From Hydrogenophaga taeniospiralis CCUG 15921 (lineage in GTDB: Bacteria; Pseudomonadota; Gammaproteobacteria; Burkholderiales; Burkholderiaceae_C), in contig NZ_BCWR01000011.1 in assembly GCF_001592305.1 (NCBI RefSeq), positions 220,170 to 284,169 on the forward strand: a stretch of 64,000 nucleotides of DNA. The letters run 5' to 3'. Below are positions 1 to 8,519 of this stretch, in pieces. Each line of letters starts with the position of its first letter. Positions within the stretch are counted from its first letter, which is position 1. Under the pieces are notes generated by a model. The model searched no databases. It was not told the origin of the DNA and saw only the letters and a list, made by a program, of their open reading frames with translations. The translations under genes were made by a program, and so were the position numbers.

Positions 1-258
1 GTGGCCTTCGGGCACGGCGGCCACACCCGCCAGGCGCACCACGTCGGGCGGGCAACCCTGGATGGCGCGGCCATCGACGCTGATGTGCCCCTGGGCGATG
101 GGCAGCATGCCGGCCACGGCCAGCACCAGCTCCGACTTGCCCGCGCCGTTGGCGCCGAGCACCGCCGTGACCTGGCCGCGCTCGACCGACATCGAGACGC
201 TGCGCACGAGCTCCCGCCCCTGTTTGACCACCGTGAGGTCTTCAATGATCAGTGCCAT
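1..258 (-). CDS. livF: Branched-chain amino acid-type ABC transporter ATP-binding protein, LivF-like (3' end cut by window)
   Basis: The first 86 codons of a second Liv-type ATPase are visible; the gene runs off the left edge. The ATG at 258 shares one base with the TGA of the upstream livG. A Walker A motif (GANGAGKS) lies near residues 37-44, and the segment ends at the start of the usual AVPEGH stretch of LivF proteins. In Liv systems LivF pairs with LivG to energise transport through LivH and LivM at the inner membrane. The name reflects family and order, not a proven amino acid substrate; the adjacent dehydrogenases point to another cargo. Confidence 0.85.
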   Translation of the reverse strand, partial: MALIIEDLTVVKQGRELVRSVSMSVERGQVTAVLGANGAGKSELVLAVAGMLPIAQGHISVDGRAIQGCPPDVVRLAGVAAVPEGH

Positions 259-971
259 CAGCCCAACTCCTCCAGGCCCAGGTAGGCCGCCTGCACCAGC
301 GGATCGGCCAACACCATTGCGGTGGGGCCCATCGCGATGCGCCGGCCGAAGTCCAGCACCAGCGTCTGCTCGCAGATGCGCGTGATCAGGTCCACGTCGT
401 GGTCAATGACCAAGGTTGCCGCGCCGGTCAGGCCGTGGATCTGCAGGATCAAATCACCCAGGTGCTGGGTTTCGTCGGGGGTGAGCCCCCCGGCCGGTTC
501 ATCGAACATGACGATGCGGGGCCGGCCCACCAGGCAGCGCGCCACGTCGGCCAGGCGGCGCTCGTAGGTGTTGAGGCGGGCGGCCAGGGTGTGGGCTTTG
601 AGGGCCAGGCCCGTGACTTCCAAAGCCCGATCCATGTCGGCCACCTTGTCTCGCCGGCTGCCCGGCAACTCGTCGAGGATCACGCGCAGGTTGTCGAGCA
701 CGCTCAGGTCGTCGGCCAGCTGTTCGCGCTGGAACGAGCGACGCAGGCCCCAGCGGGCCCGCTGGTGCGGCGCCTGGTGGGAAATCACCTCGCCGTCGCA
801 GGCGATCTGCCCGGACGACGGCAAGAAGCCCGAGATGACGTTCATGGTGGTGGTCTTGCCCGCCCCGTTGGGGCCGATGATGCCGGAGACCGGGGCGTCG
901 AACACCACGGACACGGCGTCCAGTGCGGTCACGCCGCCAAAGCGCACGGTGATGTTTTGGAGCTCGATCAC
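258..971 (-). CDS. livG: Liv-type ABC transporter ATP-binding protein, LivG-like
   Basis: A 237-residue ATPase of the branched-chain amino acid/amide family. Walker A is GPNGAGKT, followed by the LivG-type linker (ISGFLPSSG) and a Walker B region (RIVMFDEPAGGL). The start is taken as the GTG at 971 because it overlaps the TGA of livM by four bases (GTGA), the coupling seen at the other junctions of this operon; the open frame extends far upstream but only as a shadow of livM. With LivF it forms the cytoplasmic motor. The C-terminal LGLEELG ending is typical of this family. Confidence 0.9.
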   Translation of the reverse strand: MIELQNITVRFGGVTALDAVSVVFDAPVSGIIGPNGAGKTTTMNVISGFLPSSGQIACDGEVISHQAPHQRARWGLRRSFQREQLADDLSVLDNLRVILDELPGSRRDKVADMDRALEVTGLALKAHTLAARLNTYERRLADVARCLVGRPRIVMFDEPAGGLTPDETQHLGDLILQIHGLTGAATLVIDHDVDLITRICEQTLVLDFGRRIAMGPTAMVLADPLVQAAYLGLEELG

Positions 972-2008
972 GTGGCACTCCCTTCTTTGCGGCGCGCCAG
1001 GCCCAGCAACTGTCCGGCCAGGCCATCGGGCGCCGTCATCAGCGCGTGCAGCAACGCGGCCCCAAAGATCACCAGGGCCAGATCGGCGTCGAGGCCCCAG
1101 TTGTTGAACAGGCCGGGCAACACACGGTAGAGCACCGCCGCCAGCACCGCGCCCAGCCAGTGCCGGGCGCCGCCCACCACGGCCAGGGCGAACAGCATGA
1201 TGGACTCGGACGCCCTGAAGGTGGCCGGGTCGAGCAGGCCCAAGGTACCGGCCAGCAGCCCGCCGGCCATGCCCGCCAGCAGGCCGGACAGGCCGAAGGC
1301 CCAGGCTTTGTAATAGACCACGTTCACGCCCGAGGCCATGGCGGCGGCTTCCGAGCGGCGGATCATGGCCCAGGCCCGCCCCGGCGCCGTGCGGCGGTGC
1401 GCCTCGATCAGCAGGAAGCCCACCAGCAGCATGACCACGGTGTAGCGCAGGTAGGCCTCGTTGCCGGTAGCCAGCCAGGGCCGCCGGAACGGCGCGATCA
1501 GCGAAGGCATCACGCCCCAGAAGCCCTCGCCACCATTGGGGAAGCGGAAGGTGGAAAAGACGATCTCCAGGCCACTGGCCGCCATCAGGGTGATGAGCGC
1601 CAGGTACAGGCCGCGCATGCGCAAGGCGGGCAAGGCCATGACCCAGCCGAACACCATGGTCACGGTCGCGGCCACCGCCAGGTTGAGCTCGAACGGCAGG
1701 TTGAAGCCATGGTTCATGCGCAGCATCACCCAGCCGCCCACGCCCATCAGCCCCACCTGGGCGAGCGACACCATGCCCAGGCGCGAATACATGAACCCGA
1801 CGCCTGCCGCGGCCAGGGCGAAGCAGGCGGTGGAGGTGAGGATCTGCACCCACTGCCCGCCGAGGAACATGGGGACGACCACCAGCGCCACCAACCCGCA
1901 CAGCAAGGGCAGCAGGCATTTCGCCGCCGGGCCGCCCCAAGGCGAAATGCGCCCCCTCGGGGGGCAGTGACCCACACGCAGTGGGGGAACGTGGGGGCGA
2001 TTCATCAT
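968..2008 (-). CDS. livM: Liv-type ABC transporter permease, LivM-like, with repeat-encoded N-terminus
   Basis: A 346-residue inner-membrane permease with many hydrophobic segments and the LivM-type regions around LALITLMAASGLEIVFSTF and GLSGLLAGMAGGLLAGTLG. The ATG at 2008 overlaps the livH stop (ATGA), which supports this start. Residues about 3-29 are arginine- and proline-rich and are encoded by a copy of the dispersed GC-rich repeat (1921-2000); the first membrane helix follows directly. This extension is unusual for the family and probably came from repeat insertion at the 5' end. It pairs with LivH as the translocation pore. Confidence 0.88.
   Translation of the reverse strand: MMNRPHVPPLRVGHCPPRGRISPWGGPAAKCLLPLLCGLVALVVVPMFLGGQWVQILTSTACFALAAAGVGFMYSRLGMVSLAQVGLMGVGGWVMLRMNHGFNLPFELNLAVAATVTMVFGWVMALPALRMRGLYLALITLMAASGLEIVFSTFRFPNGGEGFWGVMPSLIAPFRRPWLATGNEAYLRYTVVMLLVGFLLIEAHRRTAPGRAWAMIRRSEAAAMASGVNVVYYKAWAFGLSGLLAGMAGGLLAGTLGLLDPATFRASESIMLFALAVVGGARHWLGAVLAAVLYRVLPGLFNNWGLDADLALVIFGAALLHALMTAPDGLAGQLLGLARRKEGSAT
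1921..2000. repeat. Dispersed GC-rich repeat, copy 1 (inside livM 5' end)
   Basis: Contains the palindromic C5-TC-G6 module at 1952-1964 and the inverted repeat CCCAC-N5-GTGGG at 1971-1985. It lies in frame within the first 30 codons of livM, so it appears to be translated. Confidence 0.7.
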
Positions 2009-2958
2009 TCGTCTCTCTCGAAAGGGATGCGCCGGCCGCGCTGCAGCAGGAGCAGCATGACGATGGCCACCATGAACGGGGCCACGGTGCGCACGGACTT
2101 GAGCGCGGGCGACAGCGTCAGCATGGACTCCAGCACGCCGATGGACAGGCCACCGACCAGCACCATGCCCAGGTTGTCCAGCCGGCCGCAGATGGCCGCC
2201 GCAATGGACGGGATGACCATGAAGGTGATGATGCTGGGCTCCAGCCGGATGAGGTCGCCAAACATCAGCCCGGTGAACCCGGCGATGAGCCCCGCCATGC
2301 CCCAGGCGATGGTTTCCACCTTGAGGATGCGCACGCCGATCAGCGCCGACAGCTCGCGTTCATTGGCCAGGGCGCGCATCTGCAGGCCGGTGCGGGTGCG
2401 CTCCAGGTAGACCCAGATGCCCACCACCACGGCCAGCGTGGCCAGCAGCGCGATGAAGCGCGTGCCGGTGACCCGCAAACCCCAGACCCGCAGGGCCATC
2501 TGGTCGGTGGGCAGGGTGAACGAGCGGACCTGGTCCACCCACAGAAACGAGGTGACGCCCAGGATGATCAAGGCGTAGCCCAGTGTGGCAATGGCCTTGA
2601 CCACCGGGTCGCGCCAGGCCAGGCGGGGCGCGATCACCCGGCCATAACCCAGCGACAGCGCCGTGGCCAGCACCAGCGCCATGGCCCAGGCCAGGGGCTC
2701 GGCCCAACCCCATTGCACCAGTTGCCAGGCCGTCATGACGCCCGCGGCCCCCATGGCGCCGCTGGCAAAGTTGAGCACGCCCGTGGTGCGGTACAGCACC
2801 ACCAGCCCCACGCCACCCAGGGCGTAGAGGGAGCCGATGGCCAGCCCGGACACGATGAACAGACCGACCATGGGCAGCGGCTTGCCCCACGCCAGGATGC
2901 CGCAGACCAGGGCCATGCCCACGATGTAGGCGGCCAGAAAAGGCAGTTTGGATTTCAT
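2005..2958 (-). CDS. livH: Liv-type ABC transporter permease, LivH-like
   Basis: A 317-residue hydrophobic permease. It carries the LivH signature region near residues 34-70 (GLAIGSLYALGGVGLVVLYR, then TTGVLNFASGAMG) and a conserved central EXXXXRA-type loop (TRTGLQMRALANERELSALIGV). It is the second membrane subunit of the transporter and is followed immediately by livM (ATGA overlap). The upstream gene is the periplasmic binding protein, 54 bases away. The order binding protein-H-M-G-F is the classical Liv arrangement. Confidence 0.92.
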   Translation of the reverse strand: MKSKLPFLAAYIVGMALVCGILAWGKPLPMVGLFIVSGLAIGSLYALGGVGLVVLYRTTGVLNFASGAMGAAGVMTAWQLVQWGWAEPLAWAMALVLATALSLGYGRVIAPRLAWRDPVVKAIATLGYALIILGVTSFLWVDQVRSFTLPTDQMALRVWGLRVTGTRFIALLATLAVVVGIWVYLERTRTGLQMRALANERELSALIGVRILKVETIAWGMAGLIAGFTGLMFGDLIRLEPSIITFMVIPSIAAAICGRLDNLGMVLVGGLSIGVLESMLTLSPALKSVRTVAPFMVAIVMLLLLQRGRRIPFERDE

Positions 2959-3012
2959 AAGCCAGGCTTGGGGTGCCCCCGTCCTGGCGCAACCAGAACA
3001 GGGGCAAGGCCA

Positions 3013-4275
3013 TCAGCGCAGTCCGAGCGCCTTCTCGGCATTCACCAAGGGTGTGAAGTACGGGCCTTCGTACTCGTAGCAGTCACGCACCTTCTGGAAG
3101 CCGCCGTCCTTGACCACCACCATGATCCCGGCGTGGTTGGGCATGTGCTGCTTGGCCTCGCCCACGTAGTAGGGGCCGCAGCTGAGGTCCGAACGCAGGC
3201 CCGAGATCTTCTTGATCGCTGCCGTCACGGCGGCGCGGTCGTCGATCTTGGCCGGGTCCATGGCGGCCAGCGTCTGGGTGAAGTACTTGGCCGAGAGGTA
3301 GCCCGACTGGCTGAAGGTGTCGCGCGGATCGTCCTTCTTGGCATAGGCGTCCATGACCTTGAGCCAATGCTGGTTATCGGCGCCCTTGCCGTCGAGCATG
3401 GTCAGCTCGGCGTTGACGTAGACCTTGCCGCTCCAGTACTTGCCCAGGGCGGCGGGAACCGACTTGTCGTACAGCGGCGTGGACGAGGTCCAGCTGTAGT
3501 TGTCGCGCAGGTCCTGCTCCTGCGCCGCGCGCAGGAAGGCAATGGCCAAGCCAGCGGGCAGGTTGACCAGCACCGAGTTCGCGCCCGAGGCCATCGCCTC
3601 CAGCAGGGCGGCGTTCACGTCGGGCGCCCCGGGGTTGAGCAGCACCGACGAGGCCTTGAGGCCCTTGCCCGCCATGTACTTCTCCACCGCGCCGCAAGAC
3701 CAGTTGCCCACCGAAGGAATGGCCAGGCCGATGCACGAGATGTTCTTGGCACCGAGCTTTTCGACCGCGTGCATGGCCGCCCCCACCGAGGACGCCAGCG
3801 GCCCCTGGTTGGTGGAGACGATGTTCGAGCTCTCGAAACACTCCGACACCGCGCAACCGGAGGCCATGGCCATGATGTTCTGCTTGGCGTAGAACGGCGC
3901 GTTCACGCTCATCTCGACAAACGAGGCGTTGCCCACCATGGCCACGACCTTCTGGTCCTGAACCAGTTTGGACACGGCCTGCGCCGCCAGCTCAGGGTTC
4001 CACTGGTCGTTTTCCACCAGGTACTGGATCGGGCGGCCATGCACGCCGCCGGAGGCATTGACACAGGCAAAGTAGGCCGCGGCCGCGTCGGTGGCCGAGG
4101 AAAAATCGCCCGGTGCCGCGTTGCCGTGGATGGCTCCGATCTTGATGGGTTTGCCCGTGGCGGCTTTGCCCTTGCCGGGGCCGCAGCTGGGGGTGGGCTC
4201 GCCCGCGGCCAGCGCGACGGCGGGCAGGGCCATGAATGCCAACGCAGCGGCGCCGGCTTGCAACAGTTTTCTCAT
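3013..4275 (-). CDS. Periplasmic substrate-binding protein of the Liv-type ABC transporter
   Basis: A 420-residue precursor of the LivK/amide-binding type I periplasmic-binding family. The start at 4275 is chosen because AGGAGAC lies just upstream and the protein then begins with a clean signal peptide (MRKLLQAGAAALAFMALPAV...LAAG). A two-lobe fold is indicated by alternating segments such as IKIGAIHGNAAPGD, VVAMVGNAS and a Ser/Asn-rich ligand region. Three Cys residues in the mature part may form disulfides. The ligand cannot be read from sequence; co-operonic alcohol and aldehyde dehydrogenases suggest a hydroxylated compound rather than leucine. Confidence 0.87.
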   Translation of the reverse strand: MRKLLQAGAAALAFMALPAVALAAGEPTPSCGPGKGKAATGKPIKIGAIHGNAAPGDFSSATDAAAAYFACVNASGGVHGRPIQYLVENDQWNPELAAQAVSKLVQDQKVVAMVGNASFVEMSVNAPFYAKQNIMAMASGCAVSECFESSNIVSTNQGPLASSVGAAMHAVEKLGAKNISCIGLAIPSVGNWSCGAVEKYMAGKGLKASSVLLNPGAPDVNAALLEAMASGANSVLVNLPAGLAIAFLRAAQEQDLRDNYSWTSSTPLYDKSVPAALGKYWSGKVYVNAELTMLDGKGADNQHWLKVMDAYAKKDDPRDTFSQSGYLSAKYFTQTLAAMDPAKIDDRAAVTAAIKKISGLRSDLSCGPYYVGEAKQHMPNHAGIMVVVKDGGFQKVRDCYEYEGPYFTPLVNAEKALGLR

Positions 4276-4312
4276 GCTTGTCTCCTGTGGTTTTGGTGAA
4301 AACGCTTCTCTG

Positions 4313-5899
4313 TCACTGCTTGCCTGCAATGAACCTGGCCGCCCGCTCGGCAATCATCATGGTCGGGGCATTGGTGTTGCCCGACACCAGGTTGGGCATG
4401 GCGGACGCATCGGCCACGCGCAAACCCTGGGTGCCGCGCACGCGCAGCTGCTGGTCCAGCACGGCCATGGGGTCCGACTCGGCGCCCATCTTGGCGGTGC
4501 CCACCGGGTGGAACACCGTCTTGGCCGTCTGGCGCACGTAGTCCCTGAGGGCCTGCTCGTCCTGCTCAAGGCCGGGCTGCGGCAGGGCGCGCCGCTTGAT
4601 CAACTTGGCCAGCGCAGGGGCTTCCAGAATCTCGATGCCCTTGCGCACGCCCCGCACCAGCACGTCGAGGTCTTGCTCGTCTGAAAACGCGCCCGCGTCG
4701 AACAGGGCCGGGTCCTGCGGTTTGGCCGAACGCAGGCGCACCGAGCCGCGCGACTTGGGCCGCAGAAAGCACGGGCCGATGGCAATGCCGTGTTCCTGCA
4801 CCGGCTCGCGGTCGGCCCAGCCCACCATGAAGGGCAACACGTGGAACTGCACATCGGGCATCCCCGCGTTGGACACGTCGGCGAAGCCGCCGCACTCGAC
4901 CACGTTGGACGTGAGCAGCCCCGAGCGGAACAGGAGGTACTGCGCCAGGTGCTTGACCGCCTTCAGGCCTTTGTCTTGCCCCAGGAAAGAGATGGGGTCG
5001 CGCGTCACACCCTGCACCGTGCTCTCCAGGTGGTCCTGGTAGTTCTGGCCCACGCCCGGCAGGTTCGCCACCACCTGGATACCGAAGGACTGCAGGTGCG
5101 CCGCTTCGCCCACGCCCGACAGCTGCAACAGGCGCGGCGTCTCGATGGCACCGGCGCACAGAATCACCTCGGCCGCGGCCTTGATCGTGGTGCCGTTCTC
5201 CAGCGCCACGCCGACCGCGCGCGTGCCCTCGAACACCACCCGGGCCACGCGGGTCTGGGTCATGATCTTCAGATTGGGGCGGCCCTCGGCCTTGCGCAGA
5301 AAGGCCTCGGCGGCGGACCAGCGTCGCCCGTCGTGCGTGGTGGTCTGGTAGAAGCCCACGCCTTCCTGGCTGGCGCCGTTGAAGTCGGGGTTGTTGGGCA
5401 GGCCCACCTCTTGCGCGGCGCGGATGAAGGCGCGGCACAGTGGGTGGTGGTAGCCGGTTTCCGACACATGCAGCTCGCCCTCGGTGCCGTGGAAGGCATC
5501 GGCCAGCTCCATGTTGTTCTCCAGCGCCTTGAACACGGGCAGCACGTCCGCATAAGCCCAACCGGGGTTGCCGGCGGCGGCCCAGCCGTCGTAGTCGCGC
5601 GCCTGGCCACGGATGTAGAGCATGGCGTTGATCGACGAGCCGCCGCCGATCACCTGCCCCTGGATGACGATGGAGGGGCGGCCATTCACGCGCGGCGACG
5701 GTTCACCCACGTAGGCCACGATGTCGCGCCCCTTTTCAATGACCTTGAAGAAGGTCGCGGGCATCTTGATGTAGCGGTCGTCGTCGCGGCGCCCGCTCTC
5801 GATCAGCAGCACCTTGTTGCGCGGGTTCTCGCTCAGGCGCGCGGCCATCACACAACCCGAGGCGCCACCGCCCACGACGATGTAGTCAAACTGTTCCAT
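4313..5899 (-). CDS. GMC-family FAD-dependent alcohol dehydrogenase (choline dehydrogenase-like)
   Basis: A 528-residue GMC oxidoreductase. The N-terminal FAD-binding motif is VVGGGASG (residues 8-15) with the acidic ribose-binding LIESG about 20 residues later; the GMC signature with GGGSSINAMLYIRG is near residues 85-98. The active-site His is H464 in the FHPVGTAKMG motif, with the partner Asn in SGNTNAPTMMIAERA (N508 or N510). It oxidises a primary alcohol to an aldehyde, passing electrons to a quinone or cytochrome acceptor. The aldehyde dehydrogenase is 13 bases upstream and the ABC binding protein is downstream, so both steps and uptake look co-expressed. The substrate is unknown; names such as choline dehydrogenase would be over-precise. 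Confidence 0.9.
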   Translation of the reverse strand: MEQFDYIVVGGGASGCVMAARLSENPRNKVLLIESGRRDDDRYIKMPATFFKVIEKGRDIVAYVGEPSPRVNGRPSIVIQGQVIGGGSSINAMLYIRGQARDYDGWAAAGNPGWAYADVLPVFKALENNMELADAFHGTEGELHVSETGYHHPLCRAFIRAAQEVGLPNNPDFNGASQEGVGFYQTTTHDGRRWSAAEAFLRKAEGRPNLKIMTQTRVARVVFEGTRAVGVALENGTTIKAAAEVILCAGAIETPRLLQLSGVGEAAHLQSFGIQVVANLPGVGQNYQDHLESTVQGVTRDPISFLGQDKGLKAVKHLAQYLLFRSGLLTSNVVECGGFADVSNAGMPDVQFHVLPFMVGWADREPVQEHGIAIGPCFLRPKSRGSVRLRSAKPQDPALFDAGAFSDEQDLDVLVRGVRKGIEILEAPALAKLIKRRALPQPGLEQDEQALRDYVRQTAKTVFHPVGTAKMGAESDPMAVLDQQLRVRGTQGLRVADASAMPNLVSGNTNAPTMMIAERAARFIAGKQ

Positions 5900-5912
5900 G
5901 GTTGCGTCGCTT

Positions 5913-7319
5913 TCAGTTGAAGATGACCTGGATGTCGGTGTATTCGGCCAAGCCTTCCTCGCCGAACTCCACGCCGCAGCCCGAGGACTTCACCCCGCCG
6001 AATGGCGCGTTCGGTTGAATCGCGCCGTGCTTGTTGATCCAGACCGAGCCGCACTCCAGGCGGCTGGCCACCTGCCGGGCTTTGTCGATGTCCTGCGACC
6101 AGACCGATCCGCCCAGGCCATTGGGGCTGTCATTGGCCTGGCGGATGGCGTCTTCCACGTCGCTGTACTTGATGATGGGCAGGGCCGGGCCGAACTGCTC
6201 CTCAAACACCAGCGGGTCGTCGTGCGACAGGTCGGCGATGAGCGTGGGCGGGAAAAACAAGCCCTCGCCAGGCTCGCCGCCCAGCAGCACCCTGCCCTTG
6301 CTCTTGGCGGCATCCACCAGGCGCTGGACCTTCTCGAACTGCATGCGGTTGTTGATAGGACCTAGGACGGACGCTTCGTCGCTGCCAGGACCCACGGGAA
6401 CGGCCTTGGCGTAGTCGACCAGCGCCGCGCAGACCCCGTCGTACACGCTCTCGTGCACGTACAGGCGCTTCATGGCCGCGCAGGTCTGGCCGTTGTTGAT
6501 GAAGGCGCCCCAGAACAGGCCCTCGGCAATCGCCTTCGGGTCCACGTCGGGCAGGACGATGGCCGCGTCGTTGCCGCCCAGTTCCAGCGTGAGCCGCTTG
6601 ACCGTCTCGGCGGCCGTGGCCATGACCTTTTTGCCGGTGTTGATCGAGCCCGTGAAAACGATCTTGCGGATGCCCGGGTGTGCGGAGATCGCGGCGCCGA
6701 TGTTGGTCGCCTGGTCGTCGGAACAGACCACGTTGACCACGCCGGGCGGCAGCACCTCGTTCATGAGCTCGACCAGCCGGATGGTGGACAGCGGGGTGAA
6801 GGGTGAGGGCTTGACCACCACGGTGTTGCCGCTGCGCACGGCGGGCAGGATGTGCCAGACGGCGATCATCACCGGCCAGTTCCAGGGCGTGATCGAGCCC
6901 ACCACCCCGATGGGTTTGCGGTGCAGTTCGATGCGGCCCTGCTCGTTGTCCTGCAGCACCTTGACCGGCAGCGACAGGCTGGCGGTGTGCGCAGCCCAGG
7001 CCCGCGCGCCCCCGAGCTCGAAGCGCGAGCCCAACCCGTTAAGCGGCTTGCCCTGCTCGCGCGTCAGCAGCTGCGCCAGGTCTTCGGCCTGCTCGCCGAG
7101 CTTGTCCGCGATGTCCAGGCAGGCCTGGGCGCGCACGGCATCGGGTTGTTGCGACCAGCTCGCGAACGCCGCTTCGGCGGCGGCCACCGCCTGGTCCAGG
7201 TGGTCACGCGAGGCGTTGGGCGCACGGCCCACCGTTTCCCCGGTGGCCGGGTTCTTCACGTCGAAGTGGGCGGCCGCGCTCACGGGCAGGCCGTTGATGA
7301 TCATGGGAAAGTCCGTCAT
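5913..7319 (-). CDS. NAD(P)-dependent aldehyde dehydrogenase
   Basis: A 468-residue ALDH-superfamily enzyme. The general base is E246 in LELGGND and the catalytic nucleophile is C280 in NNGQTCAAM, 34 residues apart as in active members. The nucleotide-fold motif FTGSINTGK precedes them, and the NKHGAIQPNAPFGGVKSSG region is near the C-terminus. A strong ribosome binding site (GGAGGAGA) precedes the ATG. It is the first gene of the minus-strand operon and probably oxidises the aldehyde made by the GMC dehydrogenase encoded 13 bases downstream. It is divergent from the AraC-type regulator. Confidence 0.92.
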   Translation of the reverse strand: MTDFPMIINGLPVSAAAHFDVKNPATGETVGRAPNASRDHLDQAVAAAEAAFASWSQQPDAVRAQACLDIADKLGEQAEDLAQLLTREQGKPLNGLGSRFELGGARAWAAHTASLSLPVKVLQDNEQGRIELHRKPIGVVGSITPWNWPVMIAVWHILPAVRSGNTVVVKPSPFTPLSTIRLVELMNEVLPPGVVNVVCSDDQATNIGAAISAHPGIRKIVFTGSINTGKKVMATAAETVKRLTLELGGNDAAIVLPDVDPKAIAEGLFWGAFINNGQTCAAMKRLYVHESVYDGVCAALVDYAKAVPVGPGSDEASVLGPINNRMQFEKVQRLVDAAKSKGRVLLGGEPGEGLFFPPTLIADLSHDDPLVFEEQFGPALPIIKYSDVEDAIRQANDSPNGLGGSVWSQDIDKARQVASRLECGSVWINKHGAIQPNAPFGGVKSSGCGVEFGEEGLAEYTDIQVIFN

Positions 7320-7419
7320 GTCTCCTCCAGTGGAGTGGTTGATTCAGCGAACGGATCGTATGAGCGACACCCCTGTGGCCACTTGGGCTCCAGCGACACG
7401 CGAATAGGACACAAACGAC

Positions 7420-7477
7420 AGCGCTTTCACGGGCGTGGGTTAACCCGAATAGCGCTTGCCCGTGTTGATGATCAACA
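7420..7477. promoter_or_regulatory. Candidate AraC-type operator region between the dehydrogenase operon and its regulator
   Basis: Two imperfect direct repeats, AGCGCTTTCACGGG (7420-7433) and AGCGCTTGCCCGTG (7451-7464), match at 11 of 14 positions and start 31 bp apart, about three helical turns. This spacing fits the same-face binding of AraC-family proteins. A perfect 15-bp palindrome, TGTTGATGATCAACA (7463-7477), and the 10-bp palindrome GGGTTAACCC (7437-7446) lie in the same stretch. Assignment as the operator is inference from position. Confidence 0.45.
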
Positions 7478-7487
7478 TCAGCGCCCC

Positions 7488-8459
7488 ATGCTGACCACGC
7501 TTTCCACCTCCTCATTGCCCGTGGACCAGTTCCGGTCCGATCTGCACGCCGTCTGTGGCTCGTTCCAGGTCGAACCGGCCGCGAGCCGTGACCATTTGCG
7601 CGGTGCGGTGGCCCATGAAGCACGGGGTGGATTTGAGTTTGCGCACGTCGCCAAAGACGCGCAGTCGATCCGGCGCGATCGAAGCAACATCGCACGCGAC
7701 GGCGCGGAGCACTTCTTTCTCATCGTTCAGGAAGAGGGCCGAGCGCTGATGAGTCAGCGCGAATCGGTCAGCATGCTGCGCCCCGGCGATCTGGTCCTGA
7801 TCGACAGCGCGGAGCCCTCTGAGTTCACCTTCTTTGGCAGCTACAGCCGGCAGCTGTCGGTGCATCTGCCGCGCATGGAACTGCAAAAAAGGTTCGGCGA
7901 TGCCTTGCGCGGCGGGCTGTTCATGCCGCGCAGCGACCACACCACGCTGGCCATCATTGCCGTGCTCGCCAAGGCCTTTCAGCCGAACAACAACCCGACG
8001 CAGTCCAGCTACCTGGGCGAGGCCATGTACGGCCTGCTCGGGTCCATGCTGTTTGCCAACGGCACGCCGGCGCGTTGCATCGATGCGGACGTGGGCAACG
8101 CCCGCTTGCTGGAGCGCGCGGTGGCCTACATCGATGCGAACCACACCGACTGCGAGTTGACCATCCAGCGCATGGCCGTGGATCTCAAGGCGTCGAGCCG
8201 CCAACTGCAAAGAGCCTTCACGTCGCTGGACATCACGCCCACGGAGTACCTGCTGCAAAAGCGCCTGGCCAGCGCCTGCGAAGCCTTGAAGCAGCAGCGC
8301 ATGACGGAGAACAAGACCTTCATCTCCACCATCGCCTACAGCGTTGGCTTCAACGACCTGTCGTACTTCAACCGCCTGTTTCGGGCCACCTTCAACTGCA
8401 CACCCAGTCAGTACAAGGACGTCAACGCCGATCCGGGACCGGGTTGTCTTCCGATGTGA
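7488..8459 (+). CDS. AraC-family transcriptional regulator
   Basis: A 323-residue regulator. The N-terminal two thirds resembles the AraC_binding_2 type of sensor domain (DFXLIVQEEGRA-like strand followed by a jelly-roll pattern). The C-terminal 100 residues carry the double helix-turn-helix, including MAVDLKASSRQLQRAF and the second-helix region FISTIAYSVGFNDLSYFNRLFR, with the terminal NCTPSQYK. The frame is open much further upstream, but the ATG at 7488 is the first that excludes the shadow of the aldehyde dehydrogenase; its ribosome binding site is weak. Divergent placement suggests that it activates the alcohol-oxidation and transport operon. Confidence 0.88.
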   Translation: MLTTLSTSSLPVDQFRSDLHAVCGSFQVEPAASRDHLRGAVAHEARGGFEFAHVAKDAQSIRRDRSNIARDGAEHFFLIVQEEGRALMSQRESVSMLRPGDLVLIDSAEPSEFTFFGSYSRQLSVHLPRMELQKRFGDALRGGLFMPRSDHTTLAIIAVLAKAFQPNNNPTQSSYLGEAMYGLLGSMLFANGTPARCIDADVGNARLLERAVAYIDANHTDCELTIQRMAVDLKASSRQLQRAFTSLDITPTEYLLQKRLASACEALKQQRMTENKTFISTIAYSVGFNDLSYFNRLFRATFNCTPSQYKDVNADPGPGCLPM

Positions 8460-8519
8460 CGTCCATCCCCGCAATGAGACATGCCGAGAAGCGCCAGCGC
8501 TGAGCAGCTGAGCGGCTCC

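Noticed and set aside
258..1940. 560-residue fusion of LivG with an upstream Arg/Gly-rich region
   Set aside because: The upstream part is the out-of-frame shadow of livM; the GTGA overlap at 968-971 marks the true livG start.
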